This document shows positions 25,357 through 33,874 of a stretch of 35,836 nucleotides of DNA, piece after piece. The notes beneath the pieces are model-generated. The model ran no database searches and was not told where the DNA came from. It saw only the letters and a list, made by a program, of their open reading frames with translations. Source of the DNA: a filamentous cyanobacterium CCP2 (GTDB taxonomy: Bacteria > Cyanobacteriota > Cyanobacteriia > Elainellales > Elainellaceae). Both the position numbers and the translations under genes were made by a program. The stretch's first letter is position 1; the number at the start of each line of letters is the position of its first letter. The stretch spans positions 1-35,836 of the forward strand of contig PVWD01000032.1 in the NCBI GenBank assembly GCA_003003615.1, in the 5' to 3' direction.

Positions 25357-26457
25357 CTACGTCAGGTGTTTGAACACCATTTTGACTAAATCAGATTGGG
25401 TAAACGGCTTAGTGAGATAGCCCGATGCCCCAACCAGTTTGGCTTTCGCTCGGTCAATTAATCCAGTATTACCTGTCACCATGATGACGGGAGTATGCCG
25501 GAAATGAGGATGTTTTCTCAGGAGAGAACAAAGTTCATAACCATCCAAATTTGGCATTGTGACATCCAACAAAATTAGATCGGGCTTACTCCGAACAATT
25601 TGCATTAATGCTTTCACTGGATTATCGATCATCAACACAGTAAAGCTGTTGTCATCTAAGAAAGAACGAATGGCTTGCAGAACTGTGGGGCTATCATCAA
25701 TGCAAGCGATCGTATACTGCGTTTTTTTAGGCGGAGCCGATGCCGACAACGCATTAAATTTGAAGCGTGGATATTCTGATGGAGTCGCTGGGTTGGGTGG
25801 CTCTGCTGGATTGTTAGACATGGGGTTGTCAGACATCACAGAGGCTTCTGGCATTTTACCCGCACCATTTTGCTCTGCAATCACAGGCGATTCAATAATG
25901 GGCTGAGTTGCGGTGGGGCGAGGGGTTTGCCGTTGGCGTTGGCGGGTTTGGCACTGCTCCACCAAAAATCGCAAATCAAGCTGGCAGAACTTGGGAAATT
26001 CGGTTCCTTGCTCCAGGGAAATGAGTTCGTGGGTGCCGTCTTGCACCGATAAAAATGTCTCAATCACTTCGATCGCCAGTTCTTCAACGAGCAGACTGGC
26101 TTGGTTGGAAACCAGATGCTGTTGGTCTACCAGCCAGCAAATGGCTCTGTAATCGTTGGGCAGAGAGGAAGTTGGTTCGGCACTTTCAAACAGCAACCGC
26201 ACCTGAACCCGTACAGCACTCACTAAGCTGGGCACTTGGGCACTGAGGCGACGCAGGTGGCGATCGAGCCGCTCAAATGGATTGGTGGAGTTGGTGGCAT
26301 AAACCAGTTTGCCTTGCTCCAAGTACAATGACCAATTGACCGATCCATTGGATACCTGTAAGCAGCCATTTGCTTGACGGCTGGAAAGTTGCGCTAGCAA
26401 GGTTAATGGATGCAACTTTTGAAAAGGTCTATAACTACCCATAGTGATGGTATTCAT
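25357..26457 (-). CDS. pixG: PatA-type response regulator, PixG
   Basis: A 366-residue protein. The N-terminal part (about 8-170) is a PatA-like/DUF4388 domain: FQKLHPLTLLAQLSSRQANG, then SLYLEQGKLVYATN at 43-56, and CWLVDQQHLVSNQASLLVEE at about 107-126. A Pro/Asn-rich linker (173-245) leads to a receiver (248-366) with D254/D255, phospho-site D298 in LLDVTMPNLDGYELC, T328 and K350. PatA/PixG proteins are the first genes of many cyanobacterial chemosensory loci and appear to transmit the signal to the pilus machinery, though their exact partner is not fixed. The ATG at 26457 has GGAG seven bases upstream. This is the first gene of the leftward pix unit; a 9-bp inverted repeat lies in its leader. 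Confidence 0.92.
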   Translation of the reverse strand: MNTITMGSYRPFQKLHPLTLLAQLSSRQANGCLQVSNGSVNWSLYLEQGKLVYATNSTNPFERLDRHLRRLSAQVPSLVSAVRVQVRLLFESAEPTSSLPNDYRAICWLVDQQHLVSNQASLLVEELAIEVIETFLSVQDGTHELISLEQGTEFPKFCQLDLRFLVEQCQTRQRQRQTPRPTATQPIIESPVIAEQNGAGKMPEASVMSDNPMSNNPAEPPNPATPSEYPRFKFNALSASAPPKKTQYTIACIDDSPTVLQAIRSFLDDNSFTVLMIDNPVKALMQIVRSKPDLILLDVTMPNLDGYELCSLLRKHPHFRHTPVIMVTGNTGLIDRAKAKLVGASGYLTKPFTQSDLVKMVFKHLT

Positions 26458-26485
26458 GTATACGCTCCAATTCGATTCTGGGGGG

Positions 26486-26518
26486 CTTGTAACTTTAAGA
26501 ATTGAGCCGAGTTACAAG
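26486..26518 (-). promoter_or_regulatory. 9-bp inverted repeat in the pix leader
   Basis: CTTGTAACT (26486-26494) and AGTTACAAG (26510-26518) are perfect inverted copies separated by 15 bp, 29-61 bp upstream of the pixG start. This is the size of a dimeric regulator's operator, or a leader stem-loop ahead of the GGAG ribosome-binding site. No regulator can be named. Confidence 0.5.
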
Positions 26519-27112
26519 AGAAATAGATACACCAGAGATAGGCTGCACAGGTTGCGGACAGACCCTGATGGCAATGGGCGATCGCACCTGAGGTTTAGAG
26601 GAGACACACTAAAAAAAAGAAAATTCTTACAAAAAGGCAGAAGCTTGAAAACTTGCACTAGGCTGAGTACGACATCAATGGAGAGCAGGAGCAAAAGGCA
26701 AAATCAAATCAGTCAAGGAGCTAAAAATTGACTGAAAATAACTCGCTGTCATTGATTTGGAAAACTCTTAAGGGTGGAATAACGCACTGACTCCTCTTAG
26801 CATCGTTGATAGGTTTCAACATTCGCTTTATCTTTGTCAACGGGGCAGTACATCCTGATTGCTGAATGAAAGGAACCGACTCAACAGATGGCAACGGTTC
26901 GATGATAAGAAGTCGGGTAGAGGCTCCATTTAGTCCATAGTATCAGACTTCCTGGCGATGTTTTGGAACCATCTATAAAGATCCCCATGAAAGATTTAAA
27001 GATGAGATGAGGCTCCATTGAGGCTGCAATTAATCGTGATTAAACGATATTCATGAAGCACAAAAATTGATCAAATTGCTACATTTTCATGACGATTGTC
27101 CCGTAATTGATT

Positions 27113-27200
27113 AGAACTTACGCAGGCTCTGTTTCATACCTCTAGATTTAGCGTAAGGTAGGCACTGCCCACCCTGCAAATGAAGGTTTGCATAAGTCCT
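27113..27200. mobile_element. 88-bp MITE-like element
   Basis: The ends AGAACTTACGCAGG (27113-27126) and TTTGCATAAGTCCT (27187-27200) are inverted copies (10 of 14), sharing the core ACTTAYGCA. An internal GGTAGGCACTGCCCACC forms a near-perfect hairpin. ACTTACGCA-type termini with a central GGCA-GCC hairpin are, as I recall, common in small cyanobacterial elements. No coding frame is present. Confidence 0.55.
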
Positions 27201-27270
27201 GTTGATGATGAACGATGGATAACTCATTCCCAAAACACCCTTCAATCTTGCGTCGATCGCTCAATAAAAA

Positions 27271-29868
27271 TTAGTCCAACGATCGCAGAATTCGGCGAAT
27301 TTTGTCCTTTTGTTGGCGATCTAAAAATTCAGGAAACCGTAATTCCATTGCAACGCGATGAGATAAATCATAGGTAGAACTTGCTGGAATCATGGCAAAT
27401 TCTTCAACCATTTGAACTTGGGCCAACAAACTATAAGTATAGGGGTCAGTGTTCGTTTGTCCCATTGAAAGCGCAATGAGGGGCTGCGTAATCCGAATCA
27501 TGTCTAGTTCAGCCACCGCATCTCCCACAATTTCCAGGCGCAGATCTCGCATTCCCATTTCCGTGACCCTAGCAGTGTAAGACTGTCCTTCCCAGCCCTC
27601 CCAATAGAGGTGGGCGATCGCATCTACCTGTTTCCGAACTTTCACCCCCACTTCTGGACGAAACTCTCTGAAGGCTCGCCTTAGGCTCGTTGAAATGAAT
27701 CGCAGGGAATCTAAAGGTTTGTCTACTTCAACTCGTTTTTGGGAGTACCACTCTTTTACGTCAGAATAAATCACAACAGATAAGTCATCTAGCTGGGTAC
27801 GGCTGACGTTGATAAAATCGATCGCTAGTAAAGTTTGCAATTTTTCGGTGGCAATACCGCGCACAATTTCCGCATCTAACAACGCCCTTGCCCCAAAATC
27901 TCCTACCAGTTCTACCCGCACTTGATCCGGAATATTAGGCCAGGAATCTAATACAACTAGCGTTCCGGATTCGCTAACGTTTACTGTTTTTCCTGCCCAA
28001 CGATGATCATCACTGTGGATAATTGCATCAATCTGGCGCGGCAAACGGTGCGATCGGCGGAGTTGAGGCTGCTCAAAAGCGGCCAGGCAGGCAGCAACCA
28101 CTAGAAGTAAATTAAATGTACACCAAAGGCTGTTGATTAAAACGGCTTCAGTATCGCGAGGACTCAACAACAACCAGAATGGAACAGCTAACAGCGAAGC
28201 TCCTGTAATCGCTCCTAAGATGACTAAATAACGAATCGACTCTAGATCAAAATTTCGCTTAGTAACGCTGAGTCCTTTGTCTGTTACGTTGAATGAACCT
28301 AGCCTCGGATTAATCATTGCCAATATGGTGACAATTCCTGCCTGGAAGGACATCGCAAATTCATAGATTTCATTCCAGAACGAGAACCGCACATGCTTAT
28401 AGCGGATATGGTTTGTCTGCATCGACAGAACAATATGAGGTAACGCATAGAAGAGCGTTTCTAAACCTAAACCACGTACAGAGTTGATCCCAAATAAAAG
28501 AAACAAAGTCGGAGCGACCGCATACATCAGGCGCGGAAAGCCAAAGAAGAAGTGGGAAGTTGCGCTTAAGTAACAGAGCCGTTGTCCGATCGACAATTTC
28601 AACTTGGGGTTAAACAGGGGATTTTCCAGCCGGAGAATTTGCGCCATGCCCCGCGCCCACCGGACTTGCTGCCCCACATAAGAGGAAAATTTTTCCGGAG
28701 CCAGCCCTGCCACCATAATCTTGTCGTAGTAAACCGTTTCGTAACCCTTGGAATGCAAACGCAGGGCCGTATGGCAGTCTTCAGTTACGGTTTCTGTTGC
28801 AATTCCGCCCACTTCCAAAACGTGTTTACGGCGAATCACAGCAGCCGAACCGCAAAAGAAGGCCGCGTTCCAAAAGTCATTTCCTTTTTGTAAAACTTTG
28901 TAAAACAGTTCATTACTGACGGGAACCCGCCCCCCTGTTCTCAAATTTCGCTCAAACGGATCAGGGTTATAAAACCAGTGAGGAGTTTGCACGAGGGCAA
29001 CTTTCTCCTTGAAAAAGAAACCCACCGTTTCTTTTAAGAAAGTGCGAGAGGGAATATGGTCACAGTCAAGGATCAAAATGAGATCGCCACTGGTTTTTTG
29101 AAAAGCAGTGTTAATGTTTCCAGCCTTTGCATGATCGTTATTTTCCCTGGTCAGCATTGTGCATCCTAATTCCTCACACATATGCCGAATTTCTTCCCGC
29201 CGCTCTGGAAATTTCCGTCCATCATCCAGAACATAAACCCGCTTTTTATCTGCCGGATAGTCGATCGCCAATGCACCTAAAACCGTCTTCCGCACAATCT
29301 CAACATTTTCGTTATAAGTAGGAATAAATACATCAACGGTAAACCACTGCTCTTGCGGAAACTGTTTTAAATCAATGGGTTTCCGAGTCTGAAGTTGGGC
29401 TGTTTGGAAGTAAGCCAGCATCAGCGTTGCAATGCCGTATAATTCCGCGAAGTAGAGCAACAGTGAGAAAAATGTATTCAGCCAGCTATCTAAATTGAGG
29501 GTGTAGGCAGTTCGGTAATAGAAATAGCGCAGGGTGACAAGTACGCTCAGACAAACGAGCAATAGATGCAAGTATTCACTAATGCGGCCTTGCGGATGAC
29601 GTTCCTCCAAGGTCAATAGAAATCGTCCAACTCCAATCATGAGCAGGGCCACCATGCCTTGCTGCCAAAAGGTGGGACGAATGGTAATCAGAGGAATACA
29701 TATCCACAGGAGGCAGATCATCATCAAGACCAACTGACGACGACTCAGCCATTGCAATAACCAATCAAAACTTTGTGGAATGCGATCGACCAGTACAGTG
29801 GTCGATATTGTATTTAAGCGATCTAACCATGCTGGGGTTCGACGGGGTTTACTGGAAGGACGGATCAT
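27271..29868 (-). CDS. bcsA: Cellulose synthase catalytic subunit BcsA with PilZ domain
   Basis: An 865-residue processive family 2 glycosyltransferase that polymerises UDP-glucose into beta-1,4-glucan and threads it through the membrane. N-terminal helices (about 44-155) precede the catalytic domain with the D,D,D,QxxRW set: DDG at 215-217, DCD at 268-270, TED at 362-364 and Q400QVRW404. More helices follow, then a PilZ domain with RRSHR and NVSESG, the RxxxR and (D/N)xSxxG motifs that bind c-di-GMP. This predicts activation by c-di-GMP. The ATG at 29868 has a strong AGGAG six bases upstream; the longer frame from a GTG at 29940 lacks one. After the PilZ domain a C-terminal region (about 180 residues) continues, with a second PilZ-like stretch (EGQSYTARVTEMGMRDLRLE). 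It lies 83 bp after bcsB. Confidence 0.93.
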   Translation of the reverse strand: MIRPSSKPRRTPAWLDRLNTISTTVLVDRIPQSFDWLLQWLSRRQLVLMMICLLWICIPLITIRPTFWQQGMVALLMIGVGRFLLTLEERHPQGRISEYLHLLLVCLSVLVTLRYFYYRTAYTLNLDSWLNTFFSLLLYFAELYGIATLMLAYFQTAQLQTRKPIDLKQFPQEQWFTVDVFIPTYNENVEIVRKTVLGALAIDYPADKKRVYVLDDGRKFPERREEIRHMCEELGCTMLTRENNDHAKAGNINTAFQKTSGDLILILDCDHIPSRTFLKETVGFFFKEKVALVQTPHWFYNPDPFERNLRTGGRVPVSNELFYKVLQKGNDFWNAAFFCGSAAVIRRKHVLEVGGIATETVTEDCHTALRLHSKGYETVYYDKIMVAGLAPEKFSSYVGQQVRWARGMAQILRLENPLFNPKLKLSIGQRLCYLSATSHFFFGFPRLMYAVAPTLFLLFGINSVRGLGLETLFYALPHIVLSMQTNHIRYKHVRFSFWNEIYEFAMSFQAGIVTILAMINPRLGSFNVTDKGLSVTKRNFDLESIRYLVILGAITGASLLAVPFWLLLSPRDTEAVLINSLWCTFNLLLVVAACLAAFEQPQLRRSHRLPRQIDAIIHSDDHRWAGKTVNVSESGTLVVLDSWPNIPDQVRVELVGDFGARALLDAEIVRGIATEKLQTLLAIDFINVSRTQLDDLSVVIYSDVKEWYSQKRVEVDKPLDSLRFISTSLRRAFREFRPEVGVKVRKQVDAIAHLYWEGWEGQSYTARVTEMGMRDLRLEIVGDAVAELDMIRITQPLIALSMGQTNTDPYTYSLLAQVQMVEEFAMIPASSTYDLSHRVAMELRFPEFLDRQQKDKIRRILRSLD

Positions 29869-29951
29869 CAACGGCTCCTGCGATAACGCTCCTGGAAAAT
29901 AAATCGGCGATCGGGTGGAAGATGCACCAGGGGCAATCACATTTGCAACTT

Positions 29952-32336
29952 TTACGACCGGCTGGCGGGGCTAACGCGCTGGAGGTAAAGCTGAGACACT
30001 CCATAAAGTAAAAGGGCTGCAATAATTAGGGCGGGCACTAGGATTAGCCAATTGCTTCTAAACAGCAACCACCAGCTGCGCTGATCGCCCACAATTTGCT
30101 GCTGAGGCGACAAACTCAAAAATTGCAGCGTGTAGTCATTGGCATCAAACGGTGAAGGATTCTCAGTATTGGCACTAATGAGTACCGTGTCGCCTTGCAG
30201 TTGGTAAAACAGAGGGTCTTGGGCAATCAAATCGCGGACATGACCCAACCCTTCTTCCGACTGGCTGCTGAGGGCCAGCAAAACTCGTTCCTCATTCCAC
30301 GGAGAAACCACCTGCTTGAGCACGCCTTCCGCATCGGGAGAAGACTGAATTTGGCTTTGCTGCCACTGCCGCAGGGAAGCAGGATTTAGGTTGAAACCCT
30401 CATCCCGAAAGGCTTCCGGGAAGGGAAACTGTTCCTGTTCGCCAATGCCAATCAAGTGAGCAGCCTCGCGCACTTCTGAAGGAAGCTGGCCAGTGCGGTA
30501 AACATTGAGCTTGACAGATTCTGCTTTGCTCAAACGTCCAAGCCGCTCACTGGTTTCCAACAGCAGCAATAAATCCGATTCAGTGGGATTATCGGGAATC
30601 ACGATCGCCGTGCTAGACAAATCCTGCGGAGCCGCAAAAGGATAGCCAAACCGGAACAGATCCAGGTCTGGGACATTCACCACGTTTTGCCGATTTAGAT
30701 CAAAGCTTGTATCTGCATGAATCGTTCCCCAAAGCTGCTGATCGGTGACACGGCTACAGGCGCGTCTTTCTCGCGGATCAAGGCGGAAGTTCACCTGCAT
30801 CTTAGAATCAGGACGAATGCGATCGGGCAAATCTAGCCGGAACTCTTGCCGCGTGGCACCATTCACCGAACTGAGCCGCCGACCGTTTACTGGAATCCCG
30901 TCTAGCTCAACTTCTACCAGGGAAGTGACTGGGTTTACCTGGGGGCTATAGCTATACCGCAGCACCATCGTATTTCCAGGCAAAAACTGATCGTCTGGCA
31001 ATGCCCGAAAGTCAAACTCCAGGGCCGGCGCATGGGAACCGCGTACCATCACATCGCCATAGGGCTGGTTGTCGTAGGAGCGGAGATCGCTTAACTGAAA
31101 GGAGTCCGTTGTTGGCAAATAGCCCGCCCAATCTCGCGAGGAGGGACTTGGAATATCCGTCACCTGACTCACAAAAATGACGCTGCCCGTACCAATTTTT
31201 TGATCCTGGGATTGCGCCAAAAACTGGACGGCTTTGGCCACCCCCTCGGAACTATTGCCCGTTGCCACCAGCACCGGAACCTGATTTTCGGCAGTCGTTG
31301 TCAGCATCAGCACACCCACATCAGGTGGCAAGGTTCGCTGCTGTCCGTCTAACACGCTGCCCGACTGAATCGACAGGGGCAAATCCAATGTGGCTAAGTC
31401 CGGCTGCTCTTCCGGCGTACCAATAACAATCAGGCGTTCGCTGTCTTCTACTTCGCTGAGGGAGTTAATCAGGCGCGTGTCCAGCGATCGATACTCAGCA
31501 ATTCGTCCGAGGGAAGTCTGGTAGCGGGTGGTCGTGGTGAGCCAGGATTCATCAATGGTTTGGGGCAGCAGATAAGCCACCTGATTTCCTTGAAGGCTGA
31601 GGGTGTCATAAACCGGGAAGGGATACCGACTAAAATCAAGGGCGATCGGCTGCGGTTCATAGTCGAAGACGATTTTGGAATCGGGGAGAATTTCTGTCCA
31701 AAGGGAGGGGTCGTAGGGATCTTGGGTGCAAGTGGGTGAATTATTTTGCAGCGCGGCAATCACCACTTCATTGTGATCTTGAATTAAGTTGACAGGCACA
31801 TCAAAGGCGACACTGCCAATTTCCCCTTGAGGCTTATTGAGCGGGACGCTGCCCACACTGGTTCCGTTCATCAACACCGTCAGGTTAGAACGGCTGGCGT
31901 ATAAAGCCGCAGAATGGCGAAACCGCAGCAGCACCTTCACCGATTCGGCTTCCCAATCACGGGGACGAGTAAACCGCAACCGAGCTTCATCATAAATACT
32001 CTGTAGCCGCAAACGGTTCCCCACCACGGGGCTACGATTAAACTCCAATACATACTGTCCCGGTTCAGAAGGGGCAACGGTGGGAGTTGTTGCTGAACGC
32101 GGTAGGGCAAACGTTTGGCTACGGGTAGGAGCAGGACTGGGGGAAGTTTCCACCTCTGAAGATTCAGGCGGAGATGACCCGTTTTGGGCTTGGACTAGAG
32201 AAACGGAACCAGCCAGAATGATGCTGCCCGTCAGCAAAAAGCACCCCAGTAGACGCGCCATTCGACCGATCGGGTTCGATCGCCGTTTACGGGTAGAGGA
32301 TGCAGCCAGGTTAGGTTTACGAATGCGATGGTTCAT
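29952..32336 (-). CDS. bcsB: Cellulose synthase regulatory subunit BcsB
   Basis: A 794-residue periplasmic protein anchored at its C-terminus. A basic N-terminus (MNHRIRKPNLAASSTRKRRS) leads to a signal sequence (LLGCFLLTGSIILAGSVSLV) cleaved probably after VQA. A Ser/Pro linker follows, then carbohydrate-binding and ferredoxin-like repeats: RLRFTRPRDWE, VLLRFRHSAALYASRSNLTV and the conserved NGTSVGSVPL loop in the first unit, and LVEVELDGIPVNGRRL in the second. The C-terminal helix (about 763-785, WLILVPALIIAALLLYGVSQ) is the anchor that docks on BcsA. BcsB guides the glucan chain across the periplasm. The ATG at 32336 lies 26 bp after the endoglucanase stop with only a weak GGA ahead. Operon position before bcsA is usual in reverse order to proteobacteria (bcsAB), so this BcsB-BcsA order is worth noting. 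Confidence 0.9.
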   Translation of the reverse strand: MNHRIRKPNLAASSTRKRRSNPIGRMARLLGCFLLTGSIILAGSVSLVQAQNGSSPPESSEVETSPSPAPTRSQTFALPRSATTPTVAPSEPGQYVLEFNRSPVVGNRLRLQSIYDEARLRFTRPRDWEAESVKVLLRFRHSAALYASRSNLTVLMNGTSVGSVPLNKPQGEIGSVAFDVPVNLIQDHNEVVIAALQNNSPTCTQDPYDPSLWTEILPDSKIVFDYEPQPIALDFSRYPFPVYDTLSLQGNQVAYLLPQTIDESWLTTTTRYQTSLGRIAEYRSLDTRLINSLSEVEDSERLIVIGTPEEQPDLATLDLPLSIQSGSVLDGQQRTLPPDVGVLMLTTTAENQVPVLVATGNSSEGVAKAVQFLAQSQDQKIGTGSVIFVSQVTDIPSPSSRDWAGYLPTTDSFQLSDLRSYDNQPYGDVMVRGSHAPALEFDFRALPDDQFLPGNTMVLRYSYSPQVNPVTSLVEVELDGIPVNGRRLSSVNGATRQEFRLDLPDRIRPDSKMQVNFRLDPRERRACSRVTDQQLWGTIHADTSFDLNRQNVVNVPDLDLFRFGYPFAAPQDLSSTAIVIPDNPTESDLLLLLETSERLGRLSKAESVKLNVYRTGQLPSEVREAAHLIGIGEQEQFPFPEAFRDEGFNLNPASLRQWQQSQIQSSPDAEGVLKQVVSPWNEERVLLALSSQSEEGLGHVRDLIAQDPLFYQLQGDTVLISANTENPSPFDANDYTLQFLSLSPQQQIVGDQRSWWLLFRSNWLILVPALIIAALLLYGVSQLYLQRVSPASRS

Positions 32337-32362
32337 GATCCAGGAACGAATATAGATAAAGG

Positions 32363-33829
32363 TTAAGATGCATTAACAGAACGAGTGATAGAACTGAACA
32401 GGTGGCAAGGAAACCAGCGAAGACAGCGAGCCTCGGTATGGAGAAATTCGTTAGGGGCAGCAGCAGGCAGTAAGCCAAACCAGGCAAGGTTCTGGGTGTA
32501 GTAGGCAGTGTCGTTGTCCCAAATTCCGTTGTTGTATACTGGCACCAGCTTTTGCTGATAAATTTGCTCTGCTACGTCTGGGTTTACCTGCTCAAAGGCA
32601 TAGTGGAGCATGGCGTATTGGGATGTGGCTTCGTAATCAACGATCGCCGCTCCAGTCAGGTCAATTTGGGCCGGAATCTGCTGCTCGGTTTGCCAGAGTT
32701 CTTCCAGATACGAGAGGTGACGATGCAGGAAGCGATCGGCTTTTCGTTCTTGAAACCAGGCTGCATCCCAGGCAATTCGCCACCAAACTCGATAGGCATC
32801 AAATCCATACCGAGTGATGAGAGGATGAGTAGCAGGCAAGGGCTGAAACCGCCCATTCCGGGGATTAATGGCAACCCAATCACTGGGCAACCCCACTTCC
32901 GACAGGGCCGCATCCTGAGCCAAGGCATCATAGCTACTGTTGACGAGCCGCATCCAGCGATGATCAGGGTCAACCTGGGCAAACAGGCGGAAGGCATAGG
33001 GCGCAAAGTAGGACGGGTTCAAAATATAGCCATCATCGTCATTCCAGAAGGCTTCCTTGGGGCCAGGAATGAAGTATTGCCTGCGGCGAATCGTTCCGGT
33101 AGAAAGTTCCCACAGGTCGTTTAGCTTTTCCCGTGCCAAATCGAGATATTGGGAACAGTCCCACCGTCGGGCAGCTAAAATCAGCGCGTAGGCAGCATCC
33201 AAATCAGCATCGCTGGCAAAGTTTTCATCCAAAATCCGCCATTCTCCGCTGGAATGTTGTCCCCATTTCCACGCCCAGAGCGAGTCGGTTGGTGCGCCAG
33301 CTTCATCTCTGCGACGGAGGTTATTTTCTGCCCAGGTAAACGTCCGATCGAAGGTATCTGGGTCGTTAATCATCACGGCCCGCAACATGGCATAGGCCTG
33401 TCCTTCTGACACCGTGCGATCGTTGTCTTCCCGATCGATAACGCGACCATCACCTTGAATAAACCGATTTCGGTAAGCTATCCAGCTTTCTACAAGAATG
33501 GCTAAATTCTCCGGGGATATTTCAGAAGATGCGACTGATGGAAGGGAGAGAGCTACCGACCCAGCGTTACTTCGACAGGCAGAGAGATTGTTTAAATCGG
33601 GGCTAGCTGAATCGGAATTGCTCACATTAGGGCGATCGACTTGAACCTGATGAGGGCTGCTTGGACTGTACCCTGGCGAACGGTTATTTGCGGAATGATC
33701 GGCTGCCAAAACAGGATTGATCAAAATCGACATCAACGCGGCAAAACTGCTGATAAAACCCAACCATAGCCGCTGTTTGGTGCGGTTTTGGACAATCGAT
33801 CGACTTAGACGAAGCAACAGTTTAGTCAT
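32363..33829 (-). CDS. bcsZ: Glycoside hydrolase family 8 endoglucanase (BcsZ type)
   Basis: A 488-residue protein from the ATG at 33829. A hydrophobic signal segment (LWLGFISSFAALMSILINPV) ends at a likely VLAA cleavage site, so it acts in the periplasm. The GH8 hallmarks are VSEGQAYAMLRAVMINDPDT (family SEGQGYGM; the Glu is the proton donor), ASDADLDAAYALILAARRWD (containing the conserved Asp) and the YRVWWRIAWDAAWF helix. GH8 enzymes of cellulose operons trim or edit the nascent beta-1,4-glucan. A GTG at 33856 would add nine residues; neither start has a clear ribosome-binding site. It lies between the TPR gene (45 bp) and bcsB (26 bp), and an operon is likely. Confidence 0.9.
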   Translation of the reverse strand: MTKLLLRLSRSIVQNRTKQRLWLGFISSFAALMSILINPVLAADHSANNRSPGYSPSSPHQVQVDRPNVSNSDSASPDLNNLSACRSNAGSVALSLPSVASSEISPENLAILVESWIAYRNRFIQGDGRVIDREDNDRTVSEGQAYAMLRAVMINDPDTFDRTFTWAENNLRRRDEAGAPTDSLWAWKWGQHSSGEWRILDENFASDADLDAAYALILAARRWDCSQYLDLAREKLNDLWELSTGTIRRRQYFIPGPKEAFWNDDDGYILNPSYFAPYAFRLFAQVDPDHRWMRLVNSSYDALAQDAALSEVGLPSDWVAINPRNGRFQPLPATHPLITRYGFDAYRVWWRIAWDAAWFQERKADRFLHRHLSYLEELWQTEQQIPAQIDLTGAAIVDYEATSQYAMLHYAFEQVNPDVAEQIYQQKLVPVYNNGIWDNDTAYYTQNLAWFGLLPAAAPNEFLHTEARCLRWFPCHLFSSITRSVNAS

Positions 33830-33874
33830 ATTCGCTGGCTGTAGGAGTATTTGCACCGTTAGAATCTGAAATTG

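Larger units (their letters stand above)
26458..27270. other. Spacer between the cellulose and pix clusters
   Basis: 813 bp on the leftward side of bcsA and before pixG, without a credible gene; a rightward 95-codon frame at 26444-26731 is basic, repetitive in Arg/Ser and has no family resemblance. It holds the pix leader inverted repeat (26486-26518) and a MITE-like element (27113-27200). No strong terminator was found after the bcsA stop, so read-through into pix cannot be excluded. Confidence 0.55.

Noticed and set aside
26444-26731. Rightward 95-codon frame upstream of pixG
   Set aside because: Overlaps the start of pixG, is rich in Arg/Lys/Ser without domain features and covers the pix leader; most likely chance.
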